A stretch of 64,000 bases of DNA from Daphnia carinata. Its lineage: Eukaryota > Arthropoda > Branchiopoda > Diplostraca > Daphniidae. Under the pieces are notes generated by a model that had not been told where the DNA came from, did not search any database, and saw only the letters and a list, made by a program, of their open reading frames with translations. Location of the stretch: assembly GCF_022539665.2 (NCBI RefSeq), contig NC_081333.1, forward strand, positions 4,772,971 to 4,836,970, read 5' to 3'. Shown here piece by piece: positions 1-14,081 of the stretch (position 1 is the stretch's first letter; each line of letters starts with the position of its first letter). The translations under genes were made by a program, and so were the position numbers.

Positions 1-1082
1 ATCCTTCGCATTGCAGATTCATCGTTGGATATTCGTCCATTTGTCTTCTTCGTTTTTAAAATCTAAAGAAACTAATTTTGCTTTTTGTGGGGCGTATCTG
101 GAAATTGCAACCCCCTCATTTTTATTACTTTTAAACGGGAAACATCCGTTTCAGAGTGAGAACTTTATTTTACTTTTCATTTCTCTTACATGCCCAACTG
201 TATAAGTCAGCAATATTCAAATATAAGGTCTTACATTAGAAACCTTGTTTACGTTTTTAATAGTTTTTTTCAGGTCTCTGAATACGGAAAGCTATAGAAA
301 ACGTACGACTGGTTCTTAAAGAACGTGGACTAGACCCACTGCCTGTTCATTATTATATGATGTAAACCTCATGTAATAGGTATATTATTTTTTAAATACA
401 AAATTATGGAATTCTGCAGCTTGCGCACATAAATCAAGCAATGCAAATGCTAAAGCTAAAGATTTTAGAAACCCAAATTATAGCAATAGCCATGCTTGTC
501 TGTCTGGGGTTGTTTGTGCAGTAGCGAAGGTCAGACTGGTATGTGTACAAAGCAATGAGAAACACTCGGCGTCATCCCACACACATTAAAGCTCAGACAA
601 ATACACCTGGGTAAACGCTCTACGTTCTTGACTGCATGCCTTTGCATGAAAAGTATAAGAACTTCAAGTGATGATGTTTCTTTTCTATTTTAAAAATATT
701 TTGCCATGGAAGGTTATTCAATGAGATTGGGTTACCATAGCATAGAGGTACATGTACTTTCCACATCCTTCCAGAATCTGTGCGATGACCAATGGAGTCA
801 CGTAGTTTTGATTACAAAGCGTTTTCCTTTATTTTCATGCCATCTCATTGTCCAAAGCCAGTTGAGTTTGAGCCTCAATATAGTGTTTTCAAATCAGGCT
901 CTTTTCAGTTGCTCATGAGAACGCCTCAGTTGTGAATCAAGGAAACGTAGGAACACGACTGTTTTCAGACAGATCTCTTTATTGAATTAAACCAAACAAT
1001 TCAATTCTCATCTACGAGCAGACAGAGCCGCGTAGTTAGAGGAGTTGTGACACCAGTTAAATTGTTCCAAGTGAATAAAACA
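1..1082. other. Upstream intergenic stretch, no gene seen
   Basis: Only short open frames without splice-linked partners or recognisable protein motifs occur here. It precedes the FkbM/Star-like gene and probably contains its promoter and 5' UTR, but I could not point to a clear TATA box. Confidence 0.5.
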
Positions 1083-2529
1083 ATGCGTGTGAATTCCACC
1101 CTTATAGTACGTCTCTTAGCAATGCCTACGTTGTTATTGCCCTTTTTCTACATCATCGGTATCATGAAAGTTGAATTCAACTTCGCCGTAGATCGAACGG
1201 TAGCAGGGAAGCATCGATCCAGCTCACAAAATCTTACCCATCCTATACCAGAAACACATCAGCAAAATGAGACCAGCAGCACGGAATCACTGCCAGTTGA
1301 ATACAATTTGATGGAAGAGACCTATGGCAGAAAATGGGACAAGGATCAAGATGCTGTGTATGTATCGCCTATTGATTGTACAATGGGTATGTGCCTATAA
1401 AAGTACACATGCTCTGATGTCTGTTCATAGTTCTCTGTAAATAAAGTAGTCTCGATTTCAGATTACGTCAATGCGCACAAGTTGCAACAGGACCATCCTT
1501 GCGTTATTCAACTGATTCGACGTGACTACCTCCACCCGCCCGCATCGAAAAGCCTCGCCTATCAAATGGATCATCCTGATTCGGTCGATCCTTCCGATGG
1601 ACAATCTAAAGTCATTTTAAAAATTCTACAGAACAAAGTAACAAACCAAAGCGATTAAGAATTTCAGAAATTCTTGTTGTAGAAATTATCAATGTACACA
1701 TGAATTGAGGAGAAATTAAGTGTGGGTTATGATTATTCTTGGTTTTTGAAGCGCCGTGGATTTTTCATAGAAGCCGGTGGCTATGACGGAGAATTTCTTT
1801 CCAATACTTTATTCATGGAACGATCGCTTCAGTGGAGTGGTTTGCTGATTGAAGCTGACAAGACAGCCTATAGCAAACTGTTAAAACGCAACCGTAAAGC
1901 TTTTTCTTCGCCTGTGTGCCTCAGCACGAAGCCTTACGCGATGGAAGTTAAGTCTCCATTAAATAAAGTAATTTTGAATCTAACGAATTGCATTGCATTT
2001 TTCAATGCTGAAAATATAGGTTATTTACAATGGCTCCATTTCTTCTGGAAGTTTCATTATTGACCAAAAAGAGAATGACGGGCTTGCTCCAAATGATGGT
2101 GGATCAGCAGCCACCAACAGCGATAGCGAGGGCATTTACACAGCTCAGTGTTTTCCGCTATATTCCCTACTTCTCGCCGTTGGCAGAACCCATGTAGACT
2201 ATTTTAGTCTAGATGTTGAGGGTTCAGAATACAAAATTTTAAAAACCATCCCATGGCACAAGGTTTACATGCAAGTACGTTTACAGCCTTCTATATTTTG
2301 TTACGTTATAGCCATGAAACATCTGACCCCTTTGTGTTATTTCTTATTATTGTAGACGTTGACAGTGGAATGGAATCATGCCCCCGAGGGCGAAGCTGCG
2401 GTTACTCGATTGATGGAAGATAGTAATTTCATCAGATTTGGAAGCTTCTCAATGCCGTATTCACGTGAGGTAGTTTACGTCCAAGATTTTCTGTATGGAT
2501 ACAGGATATTCGGAGATCCAGTTGCATAG
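1083..2529 (+). CDS. FkbM/Star-like methyltransferase-fold membrane protein, 5 exons
   Basis: Exons 1083-1386, 1462-1637, 1713-1967, 2020-2274 and 2356-2529 join in phase to a 387-residue protein. ATG 1083 was chosen because the open frame before it has no other ATG. A hydrophobic segment near residues 8-26 (starting RLLAMPTLLLPFFYIIGI) suggests a signal anchor of a type II membrane protein. The core matches the Methyltransf_21/FkbM fold: FFIEAGGYDGE near residues 177-187, then SNTLFMER, a WSGLLIEAD strand, and YFSLDVEGSEY with DVEG at about 310-313. This set is typical of arthropod proteins related to Drosophila Star, which acts in EGF ligand trafficking in the secretory pathway; methyl transfer has not to my knowledge been shown for Star. 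Membership of the family is seen in sequence; a Star-like role is inference. Weak point: the exon 2 to 3 acceptor at 1711-1712 was chosen by phase among several AGs. Confidence 0.85.
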
Positions 2530-2563
2530 ATAACGTTGCGTAACAATCCTAACTTGTACCTTT

Positions 2564-2596
2564 AATAAAAAGGCTATCAATTTTGAAAATGGAATA
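2564..2596 (+). terminator. Polyadenylation signals of the FkbM/Star-like gene
   Basis: AATAAA at 2564-2569 follows the stop codon by about 35 bases, and a second AATAAA lies some 25 bases further on. Placement fits 3' end formation of the upstream gene. Confidence 0.55.
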
Positions 2597-2599
2597 AAA

Positions 2600-5400
2600 A
2601 TAATACACAATAGCTAACAAACTATGTATCAGTAAATTGGTTTCACATTAAACTTCCTTGTTTCGTAGCTCGAAATAAGGGGAACTCAGAAGTTCGTAGA
2701 GTTGCGACTTCGCTGTTGTATGCAGCGAGTAGAATTGACTTGTATTAATGACCAGTATTTGCAAGTGTGTATCAGCGTGTGGTGTCTGTAATTACGATTA
2801 AGGTTAAGGAAAGCTAGGCATGCAACATATACAACAAATACCTGAGATAGCACGAGAGACAGTGTTTGCCACTCAAACTATGGGATCACACTACACAAGT
2901 TTCCTGCAATTTAGTTCACGGCGGTCTAGAATGCACCCACATGCAGAATGGGACAATTAGATAAGGCGAAAAGAGACAGAAAATAGAATTTACCTGAAGG
3001 AACAGATTCACTAACGATAAACACGGTGATTACTTCAATGACAAATGGTACAGCAGACGAAAAGTTGCAAGAGGAAGGGAAATATAGGAAAACAGAAAGG
3101 CGCCAAAACTATACGATTAATAAACACGCGTTGCCAGATATTATAGGCTGCAGCGCTACATTTGCGCCGTAACATTCCTTATACGTAAAAATCTACGCAG
3201 ATTGGGTCCTGAACTTTCCCTCAATACGACTGTGAGCCAATGGCTCTATAACATTTCGAGCAAAAGAAGCTCAGTATTTTCCCATTCATAAAGAAAATTT
3301 GGTAACAAAAAGGCAGAGAATTCGTGGCTGTTGTGCGGGTGCGTTTTTTGAGCGGGTGGGCAAGACTCCACCTAGCTAAGTTTCGCCCCAAGCAACCTTG
3401 ATTGGTCCAAGTCATGAGAAAGTACCACTCTTTAATGGTTTAGAGGCCAGGCATGGGCTCTTGTACCAGCAGGAATATTTACGAATGGGCCAACCCACTC
3501 GTTTGCGTAAGACAAGCCAACGTATGAAGCCAAGTTCTATTTACCCATTTACAACATGAAAAACAAAAACAGTGGTTGGTGCCAGATTGCTTTTATTGGA
3601 CGACAAAGCTATAGGCAGCTCACCATATGGCTACCACGCCGTTGTCTGACGTTCAGTACACTAATGCTGTCATGGTGTTTAATGTTCCAAAAGTATGTTG
3701 ATCGACAGATGTGGTCTACGATGAGCGACGTACTTAGAAACAAGGCGGGGAATCCTGGGTGAATAAAATCTCTGCAGTTACTGTACCACAGTTTGTCTCC
3801 ACGTCTAAGTTCTGTTATGGCGCAAGCTCGTAAGTATTCCCCAACAAGGGAATTGACGGAGTCTCATAAAACAACTCTTGTGTCTCTGTTAATTTCATGA
3901 AATCCTGTATAGTGTGTAGACTGAAAGAAGGACCAAGTTGAAATGTGTTACGGGAAATAGCAGTCGGATTCGACTTTTGGCTCCACGGTGGCCACAGGGA
4001 CGTTTCGATATGAACTCCTTTCGGCTTCGCTGTAGTGACGGATTCGCTATGTGGGTGTTTGGTCGTTGATGCTCAAATACCGACATCGGTTAGCCGTTAG
4101 TTGTGCGTACAAATTCGGTCTAGGTATTTCATAAAGAGGAAAATCGGGTGAATTGAAACGCTGGGCAATTAGAATTTTTTTCTCTCGACGTATGAGAGGA
4201 AATACCTTTGAAGCGGAGATCGTCCGTTTTTGTTCCGGCATATATATATCACTCTATATGTGTACATTGCAAAAAAATGCGGTAGTTATTCCCAACGTTT
4301 TGGTTGCCTTACCTATCCTTTTCTGACATCTTCCTGTAGCTCCTAGTTATAGTAGTATAGTTCAAGGAAACATGACAATTTTCCTATGCTTCGTTTGCTA
4401 TACCTGACCTGTGACGCATTTTACTGCAACCACCTTAGGGTTAGCAGATGATGCTTGGCTACTGGCATTCTTTTCAAATGCACGCAGCCATCGTCAATTA
4501 TTATTATTATTTTATTTTTTTTTGTATCAACTCGTGTCATTCTTCGTGTCTTTTGTCACCAACTCCAAGTCTGAAATAACTCATGGTCAATATTTTGTTT
4601 TTATATCCTACGTGATGCACGCTGCTATCGCTTCTTATCCAACTAATCTTTAGTGCGATACTCTATGCAATCGGGAGTGGTGGTGATAGTGAAGGTTTAA
4701 AAGCGCTGGGTAATCTTTCCAGTCTGTACCGTCTAGTAGTTGTCAAGTCGATCATCCAAGTGATTTTTCGGGAAAAAAGTGTGAAACTGGAGAGAACATT
4801 AATAAAAGGGTAAAGGAGAAAAACGTTGGCGCTTGTGAGTCAGCTACGTTTGCGATTTCAAGTGTATAATTCGTGCTCACAAGTATGGGCCACTGATTAA
4901 AAAGGTTAAGACTTTAATTTTTTTTTCTATAGTTTTAGTTCTGTTTTGCCTTACATTATGCAGTGAGAAATGAGGTGACCTATAAAGTAGTAGATTTTTA
5001 GACCAAAACGAAGACTGTTTTCTCAAAAATAACATTTTTTTATTGAAAATCTTAATACTTGGATGTCTACGTTACTCCATTCTTTCAGCCAAAACAAAAA
5101 AATTACGTTTGCATTTTTCGTTTTTCGTTTAAAATTTTAAAATGTTTCGCGGTTAATGATCAATTGAAAAGTGGAGTGCTGCAGGCATAGATAAGTTTCA
5201 TTTACTTGCCCTTATTTATTTATGCTTGTTCAAATAAAACAAGGTGAGTGGCTTATTGAATTAAATTATGGGCGATCATTATTAGGATATAATAATAGCT
5301 GTTCCATCTAAATCGATTATAACAAATTTTCGTGTATTTATAGTTATAATTTTGTTTTAGACAAAACACTGTTGACTAATACGTACATCACCAATTCACA
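2600..5400. other. Intergenic stretch, nothing recognised
   Basis: AT-rich in its second half. Open frames are short and show no family motif on either strand. The last few hundred bases must hold the promoter of the SecA-like gene; no clear TATA box was found. Confidence 0.45.
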
Positions 5401-8400
5401 ATGGATCGTGGGGAACGGAGTAATGGCCCATTAGATGCGTTGACCTCGTTATCATGCCATCACTATGAAACACCGGAAGATGTCTTTCAAGACATCTTAA
5501 GCTGGATTCAGGATGCAAATACCGACCCGAAACTAGCTGAAAATGCCGTCAGTCACATCAGTGAAAAGGTCGGGCGCATACTCAAACCGTTAGAAACGTC
5601 TTGTGTTGAATCGCAATACGTCAAGGCCCTCTTGACAACGTGGGTAAAGAACAGTTTAAACATGGCGTTTAGCTACTTGGAGGACGAAACTACTGATATT
5701 AGTAAAGAAATGTCTACTATTTTGGATGAACTGGATTCCGTCAATTCTATCAAAGATATTGAAACCAAATTAATCACAGAAAAGTCAAAGCTTTGGACCT
5801 GGTGTGTAAAGGGTAAAGGCTGTTGGTATTTCCAATTGATTCTCGTACAAGAAGAATTGCTCAAAAACACGCCCTGTTTCGTCACCCTTTTAAACCGCTA
5901 TTTTAACAAGTTGAAGAGCTTTATTATCAATAAAATCTTCGCGCGGTGCAGAGATGACGTCATCAATGGCGGATTAAATGGTTCAGAAGTTCAAAAATTC
6001 TTTTCGGCTCTAACTGATTTTTTGACAAACGTCAATGAAGACCCAGATTCACATGACGTTCTTAAAGATTATATGCTTGGAAGCATTCCAACGACAAGTG
6101 ACCATGAAACAGATAGGCAAGAATGGATCAACGAGTTAGTTGAGAAAATTTCAAAAATCTTCCTGCCAAAAACGAGCGATAATGAGAAGGAAGTAATCCC
6201 TGAATGGACGCAGCGATTCAAATTAGCCACGTTGCTAGTAACACCTCAAACCTTTCCGAAACTAAAATTGCTGATCAGGGAAATATGTAAGTATTTTTTA
6301 TTGCCTAAAACCACAATCGAAGTGAGAAAACAGTATGGAAGGGAAATTATTCTTATAAACGGCGTCGCCGTTTTTGTTAGTAAAATGTTGGAGATAATGA
6401 AGGAAATGAAAGCTAACCACAAAAAAGTGAAAGAAATACAAATCGTTGGACAGTCGTCCATTCACATCGATTGTGACTTGCAAAATGAAATCTGGCACGG
6501 ATTCAACGTGGGCATCGTTACCGACAAACTTATTGTTTGCGCAGCTCAGAAAGACAAAAATAGAATGTGGGACGTTTCAGGAAGACATGCTAGTACCGTC
6601 GGATCACGAGGTACTTGTCTAAGTAGACATAAAAATGTCCTGTGTTACGAATTTGATGTATTTTTTTACTTATCAGATGATCAAGAAGCAGGCGAAAGTG
6701 GTGGTAATGTTCGTATTAAATGTAATGAAATAATTGGCGCTGAGCGATGGACGATCGAGTGCAATGGAGGGGACGGAGGTTCTGCTCGAAAATGGTCCGT
6801 GGAAGAATTTAAAAAAGTCTTCAGTCCCATATTACCACTGGTGGAGGAGGCGAAAAATAAAAAAGCAGACAAACAAATTTCCGATCAACCGGCAATAAAA
6901 GATCTCTATGAAAAACTGGAGGATACTCTGCTTGATGATTTCGAATTTGTCGGTGTACGAATTGGCCAGGTGCAAGACGAACGTCAGGCAAGATCCGGCA
7001 GATTAGGCGACGGCAGCGAAATCACGTTTTCATTGTATGAAAGTAAAAAAACAAAAAATCTACACACTGTCATTCTCTGTAAAGGTATCCAATAGGAAAC
7101 ATAGTTTAGAACCAAATATGTATTCTGTTATATCTCTGATCACGCGCTGTCATTTTGAATATTTAGGCGCCGGCGTCGGAAAAGGTGGCTATGGCGGAGA
7201 TGTAATCTTGGAATTGTCGAACAAAGAGCGTGGCCTTCCTCTCGCTGGGATGGAAATGTATCAAGCAATGGACATAGGGGGAGTTGTCTACAAGGCATCG
7301 GGTTCCGACGGTAGAACGGGACAAGCGAGCGGTGATGCTGGTTTCATTTACAACGGAGACCAGAACCAATCAGGAAATTTCATTGGTTTTGAAAATTACC
7401 AAACGCTAGAAATTCGATACTACTCGAAGAAAGATGAATTAAAAAAAGATAAAGTTATATCGTATGCCAGAGCTTATGGTTGCTCAGAAAATCAACGCTA
7501 TGCAACAATCGTTTCAACATTCGGGCAGCAAAAAGGAAGTTCTGTTTCACCGAGGGAAGCCACAAAGAAAAACGCCGTCATTCGACAGAGCCTCGTCCAT
7601 CATTTTACAAAGATTAATGTGCGGAAGCAAATGAACGAATCTCTCTGCAAGACGTTTTTGTTTGATCCGTTGGAAGAAAATCAGTCTCTAAACATCGACC
7701 AACTGATGGAAGAAATTCAAAGTAATGAGGCACATTTCGATGATCTAGTTTACTTACAATTTAATCAAGAGAAGGTACGATGTACCAAACCAGTACCTGT
7801 CGTGAAAAGCAGTGCGACCTGCGCTCCGAGCGTATCCCCAAAAATAGCCAGCAATGTCCGAACACTTAGCGAAGATAATAAAGAAAATCGAAGAATGCTA
7901 GAAAGATTCCTGAAGGACAACTTGGAAAATTTCAAGCCGGACACCTGGAAACAGCTGTCAGAGCAACTTAAATTGGAATCAAAGAAAAAAATCGAAAAGC
8001 TGGACGAACGACTGGTATATATCTTCAGCTACCTTAACCATGAACGGAATTCACGGCAGAAAGAGAACATCGGGAAGAAATGGAATAAGAAAATCAATAT
8101 TAACGAAACAGAAGATGGTTTGAAATCGTTAGCCGTATTTTTGTACGACTTTGAGTGCGCCGTACAGCAACTTCGTAAACCCACAGACGACAACTTCCGA
8201 CTCCGTGACAACCAGATCTTGGCAGTGCTGATGTTGCTCCCTAAACCAAAAATGTCGTTTGATGTGACTAAGCAACCATTTTATCGAAGTTTAGCTCAAG
8301 TATCAACTGGCGAGGGCAAATCGCTGATTGTGGCTGCCGTGGCCATTGTTCATGTTCGTCATGGATTCAGCTCTAAAAAGCCAATCGACGTGATTACTAG

Positions 8401-11400
8401 TAACGACTTATTAGCACTTCGTGATTCCAACCTTTTGGTCGCAGAAGGAGGACTGAAAGATCTCTACGAATATTTCGATGTGTCGGTGGCAAACAACTCC
8501 AGCCAATCAGAAGACATTCGCAAAGCAAGTTATTCTGCGGAAGTAGTTTACGGACAATTGGCCAACTTCCAGCGTGATTACTTATTGGATAAATTTTACG
8601 ATCGTAACATTCGTAGTGATCGTGAATTCACGTATGCCATTATTGACGAAGTGGATTGCATGTTGCTTGATCGTGGCAACAACACTCTCTATTTATCCCA
8701 TGACATTCCAGGCATGGAAACGCTGGAGTCTTTGTATGTTTTCATTTGGGAAAAGATATGCAACTCCACTATTGATAGGAACAATTCAAAAGAACAAGTT
8801 AAAAAATCAATTAAATGTGATGTGTTATTCGACTTGTATGGCGTGACAACTAAAGACGATCTGAAGTCAGTTCATGCGCCATTAGACGATTCGGAAAAAG
8901 ATGTACTGTGGAACCACCTGATTGAGAAAGAAGTGATTGACTCACAGGGACGCCTACTAATTGAAAATGCCAACAAAATGACTAGAGAGGTCATCTATAC
9001 CCCCATGCAACTCCAACGAAAAAATCTGGATGAGAAATTGATTTTCTATTTCAGCAGAGTGGCTAATCGCCAGCGTCGAATTCGAATACCTGTCCATCTG
9101 CTCGACTTTGTTGACCGGCACTTAAGCACTTGGTTAGAAAGTGCTTTTCAGGCCCTGGATCTACGACCCGACGAGGACTACGTCATTGATCAAGATCGAA
9201 CACACACTAACCCCGATCTCAATCCGCAAGTGATTATTATCGATCCCGACACTGGAACGGATCAAACTTCTTCTCAATGGGACGGAGCCTTGCACCAGTT
9301 CATTCAGCTGAAAGAAGGATGTAAATTGACGCTACAGAGTCTCAAAGCGATTTTCATCTCGAATGCTATGTACATCTTGAAATACTTCGGACTAGTAGGT
9401 GTGTCGGGTACGCTGGGATCCGAAGAAGAAATGTTTTTTCTACAAGATACAATTAAGAGTGAGTTGTTCCCCATTCCTAGGGCTTTCGTTAACCGTTTTA
9501 AAAAGGAAGATGCCCAAGTCCTGACGACTAAAGAAGAATGGCTAAATGCCATTAGCCTTGAAACCAAAACTATTATTGAAAAAGGACGTTCAATCATCAT
9601 CTTTTGCAAGTCCATCAAAGATGTTAATCTCATTCATCAACGACTAACGCATTCCATTCTTGAGCTGAATGGAAACAGTTGTCTCCATCGCTACACGCGC
9701 GATTACGTGAAATTTGCATTTCAAAGAACGGAACTGGACATTGGGCATGTTATTGTCGCTACCAACTTGGCTGGACGAGGCACAGACATAAAAATCAGCA
9801 AACAGCTGAGCGTTAATGGAGGATTGCATGTATGTCTTAGTTATTTCCCCGAGAATGAACGGATTGAGGAACAAGCGATGGGTCGTGCAGCTCGGAATGG
9901 AGCACCTGGAAGCGGAATCCTCATTATATGCAAGTCAATTTCGTGCAACGGGATGGCGCGTGACGGAAAGGACATTCGTAACTTGACAGAAATAATGAAA
10001 AATGAGCGCGACATTCGTGAGAAAGAACGGATCGCTCGGTTGGAAGAAGATTTCAAATTAATGGGTGATCAGGCAAAATTATTTGATCAGTTTTCTAAGT
10101 ACTATACTGATCTAAAAAAAAAGCGGAAAAAATACGGTGATCAGTTGGTGAGTGCCATCTGTGGAAGTGTGTTAGATCAATGGGCTTTATGGCTCAACGA
10201 AATGAATAGTTGCCCATTAGACGTGAAAATTCATTCATATTTAACAAAATTTCTTCTAAAATTCAAAGCTCTTGATCAAGATAATTTTGATATCAGTCAA
10301 ATCGGGTGGATGACACCAGCTCGTTCAGTTGTTGTTGCCAAACATTTAGCTACGAGCAACAAGAAGCCGAATCTCTCGGCGGCAACCGAACTATTGGAAC
10401 AACTCATTCAATCAAAAGATAACCAATTTTATCCCGCCGCTTACTACTACCGCGCATTCCTTTTGCTGAAGGACAGCTATGAAGTAAACAAAAATGAATT
10501 TATAAAAACATTACGTACATGCGAAAATGTGTTGAGTGAGCACATCAACATGCAAATATCGTTTTTTTCTATTGTCCAAACGACGATCAGGAAAACTGAT
10601 CAGCTTCTTTCCTTTCGTGTTATCTATGGCTATACACAACAAAAAGAAAACATGGTTAATCTGTTTCAATATTTTGTTGGTTCAGTTCGTTCATTGCTGG
10701 GCACTGATTGTTCCATTGAAGACTTTGAAGCAGCAGGACACCTTCCAAAAAAAATTGAAGAATTTTTTGAAAAACATCTGAAGAACTTTGAAAAATGGAT
10801 TCAACGCGAAGTTCATGGAAACTTCAAAGTTTTTCAAAAAAAAGACAAAAACAACAAAGAATCAAAGAATTTTACAATTCCACCTGAAAAGGTAGAGGAA
10901 TATTTCAAGTTATTGCTGGAGGGTGAATCCAAATGTATTGGTAACCAGCTGAATGACGCCAACACAATACCGAGCTGGAATTCTCCCATCGGAAAAAACG
11001 CAAAATCAAATCGAGAATGGTCCATTGAAAGAGTAGCAAAAGCCTATGGTGTCTCTGCATTTACCTTAGAAAAGTCACTGAATCAAGCGATAACAAAAGA
11101 ACTTAACAAAGAGGATATTGAAAAAGAAATAGAAAACGAAACAAAAAAGAAATTTGAAGAAGACAATTTAATTCCTTGTACGAGGGACTCGTTCTGGGCG
11201 AGATTAGTTGAATTCGGAGCATTGTTTAACAATCAAAATTTCGTAGCCATGGATGAGTGCAACGTCGACAAGTATAATTTAAAACGGGAGGAGGCCAAAA
11301 CATTTCCCTTTGACGACAAAGATTACGTGCTATACAACCCCATTAATGACAATAGCAAGAACGGACAAGAAAAAAAAATTATTTTCTCACAAAAGTATGT

Positions 11401-12544
11401 CGAAGAAACTCTTTATGGTAACCGCATGAAAAGCTTTCGTCGAGATCAGTTTCAGGTCAACAAAATTGCCAAAGTTGATGTCGAAAAACTCAAATCAGTC
11501 GATCTCAAATTATTTGGCCAATTGACCTACGACGATCTACGTGAGGCCAATATCAGCCCGACTGAACGTCAAGGAATTATAGACGAGTTGAAAAAGCAAG
11601 ACATCATTGACGACGATGGTAATCTTTCACCCAATTACAATGGGCAAAAATTCGAATATTCAAACTGTCCTGCTTACGAAGACAGTGTCGTGCGTTTACT
11701 GGGGAGCAAATTACGTGCAGAAATAGTTAGACGACACTGGTTGAATTGCAAAGACAATTCAAATCGTCTCGAAGCAATCAATTTGCTACCTTTGACACCT
11801 TATCGAGATATACTGGATGATTTAATTGCTGCCTACGTCGTCAGTTACGGTGTCCGGGTGAAAGGAATGGATGAACGTATTCTCGAAACAAAAGTGAATG
11901 AAATCACCAAAAAAGACCATGAGCGCGAGTGTATTTTGGATTTTTTGAGAAGCCGGCAAGCAATTTACGAAGCCAGTTGGATGGCAAATCAAAAGGCAGC
12001 GCTTGACTTTATCGACAGTGACATCCGCAACGTAAAGGGCAACACCTTCGAAAGCGAATTGTGCCTTCTTCATTTGATAGGATTCGATCACGTCATATAT
12101 ATGAAGGATCGCCACATGTCTACAAAACAGGTGGTCTTGTCATCCCTTATTACACCATTCATTATCATCGGTGGAGTTGCCTCGATTAGTGCTGGGGCTG
12201 TTTTAACCATCTTCAGCAAACTATTGCCATTCCGTTTCGGGAAAGATTTGCTTTTCATGGGTGGTCTTTCGGACATAATCTACATATTTACGGCGGCTTT
12301 ATCAAATGACAGAATCAGCTTTTCTGGTTATGCACGCCAAAAAATTAGGAGCTCAATAGGTAAATCGAATATTGCAGACCAAGTCAAGACTCTTTGGACG
12401 TTATCAAAACCTGGAAAACTTGGTGGCAATAACTTTAGACCTGCGGTCCTAATCCATATGGACACTTTTCACGGTCGACGAGGAAAAAATCGTGAAGCGG
12501 ATAGACAAAAAATATTCAACGCTTTACTTCAGCTAAAAAAATAG
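5401..12544 (+). CDS. Giant SecA-type DEAD motor protein (2353 residues, 2 exons)
   Basis: Exons 5401-7084 and 7167-12544 join across an 82-bp GT..AG intron (donor aaag/gtatcc, acceptor atttag/gcgccgg) with matching phase. Residues 1-400 are mainly helical and unrecognised. Residues about 400-660 hold glycine-rich repeats (ECNGGDGGSA, AGVGKGGYGGDV) like those in other eukaryotic SecA-like proteins as I remember them. The motor follows: Walker A TGEGKS at 942-947, DEVD at 1055-1058, GVSGTLG, ATNLAGRGTD at 1426-1435, and QAMGRAARNGAPGSG from 1464, with both motif VI arginines kept. These are the SecA helicase motifs in order and with near-canonical residues. The C-terminal 850 residues are helical with a TPR-like stretch and two hydrophobic segments near 2217-2244 and 2250-2272. 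Bacterial SecA is about 800-900 residues and has no such flanks. It is probably an intact ATPase; substrate, partner and location are unknown. Animal flanking genes and the intron argue against bacterial contamination. Confidence 0.9.
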
Positions 12545-14081
12545 CGGAAAATCCAAGTAAGAAAGATGGAAATTCGGTTCATTAGGCAAACTGATAAAAT
12601 TAGCTGTCGTTTGGACGGTGAAATACTACTTAATTAAATTCTTATTTATAGACGGCGACGTCGTATGTGAAACTTAGATCTCGCCATCGGATTAAAGCAA
12701 AGTACGCAATATGGAAAATTAAGGTCAACCGAAGAGTTGATGGAATTCGGAATGCTAATTATAGTCAAAATCGGTACAATAATGAACTATAGAATTATAT
12801 CCCGAGCAAGAAATGTGGCTGCCTTATGACGTTATTGGACGCTGCAAGATATTGGCAATCAAATAAGTTGAGTGATGTCGACATCTTGCATGAAACATTT
12901 GTGCATTGATATATCAACAATATGTCAAAGTGGGATTTTTTTGTCGTTATTTGTTTTTTACTTTGGTTTTCGGTTTTTCAAGAGGGAAAACATTCATACG
13001 GTTTTTTGGTTTTCTTTTTTACCCTACTCAATTTTTTAGGGAACAGATTACGAAAATGATTGTTGTAGTAAATTTGGGTAAAAGTTCGTATTCGGACAGC
13101 ATTTTGGCTAACAGACTTCCTTATGGGAAATGTGTGTATAGCCGATTTGCTAATTCCGGACAGTCATAGTTTTAAAAACTAATGGATTCATTCGATTCAG
13201 CTTTTAATTCTGAATCGAATTGCTGAAGACAACAAAGTGGATGCAATGAGAAAAAAAACTGAGAAATTGATTATTAATAACCATAACGAGGATCTGTCAA
13301 AACGAAATATCCGTTCCAATCCAACTGACACACGACCAAGCCTTTTCCAAAACAAAAAAATGCATTTAATTGACATAATGATACATTAATCTCAATACGT
13401 AGCCTTGGTGCATAAGTTTACTGGTAACAAATGAAAAAGTAAAAAGTGGTGGATATTACGAGAAAATCACGTTAAAATTACCGTAAATATGCCTTAAAGT
13501 CCGAAATCTATCGTATATAGTAAAAATTCATCATAAATCAAGGTAATTCTCTCCCCATTTTATTCGAAGTTTTATACGAAACTTGATTGTTCTTCAAAAA
13601 CATTTTATCCTACTTTCCTTATATTAAGAAAGTGAGCTGCGTAAAGTCGCAAGACATCATCGCATACCTCCTAAAGCAAACGAAGAGAGAAGCAAAACAT
13701 TTGCAATTTATTTCTTCAATTAACAACTGCAATTCACAACGTTCTGTGATTCACGTGTGCTTCACAAACGGAACGGTTAATTTTACAATCATGCAGAAAA
13801 ACGACATTACCTATTCAGCAGCCAAAGGAATAAACGAGAGACTAACATTCAAAAGAAGCGATATCCTCATAAAACATTCGACACCTTAAAAAAACCTACT
13901 AATATTTCATCCTAAAACATTAAACAGTTCCAAAATGCCTCAACATGCTTTGTGAGCAGATTAATTTAGACGGGAAACAGTCATGAAAAACTTAGACTGA
14001 ATACGAAAAAAAAAAAAAAAAACAACACAAGCAAACAAACAAACAAAACTACAATACAAGCAATAAAAAAATTTAACCCCA
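12545..14081. other. AT-rich intergenic stretch, nothing recognised
   Basis: Between the converging SecA-like gene and the minus-strand gene. It contains a poly-A run around 14008-14025 and short frames without motifs. It should hold both 3' UTRs. Confidence 0.45.
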
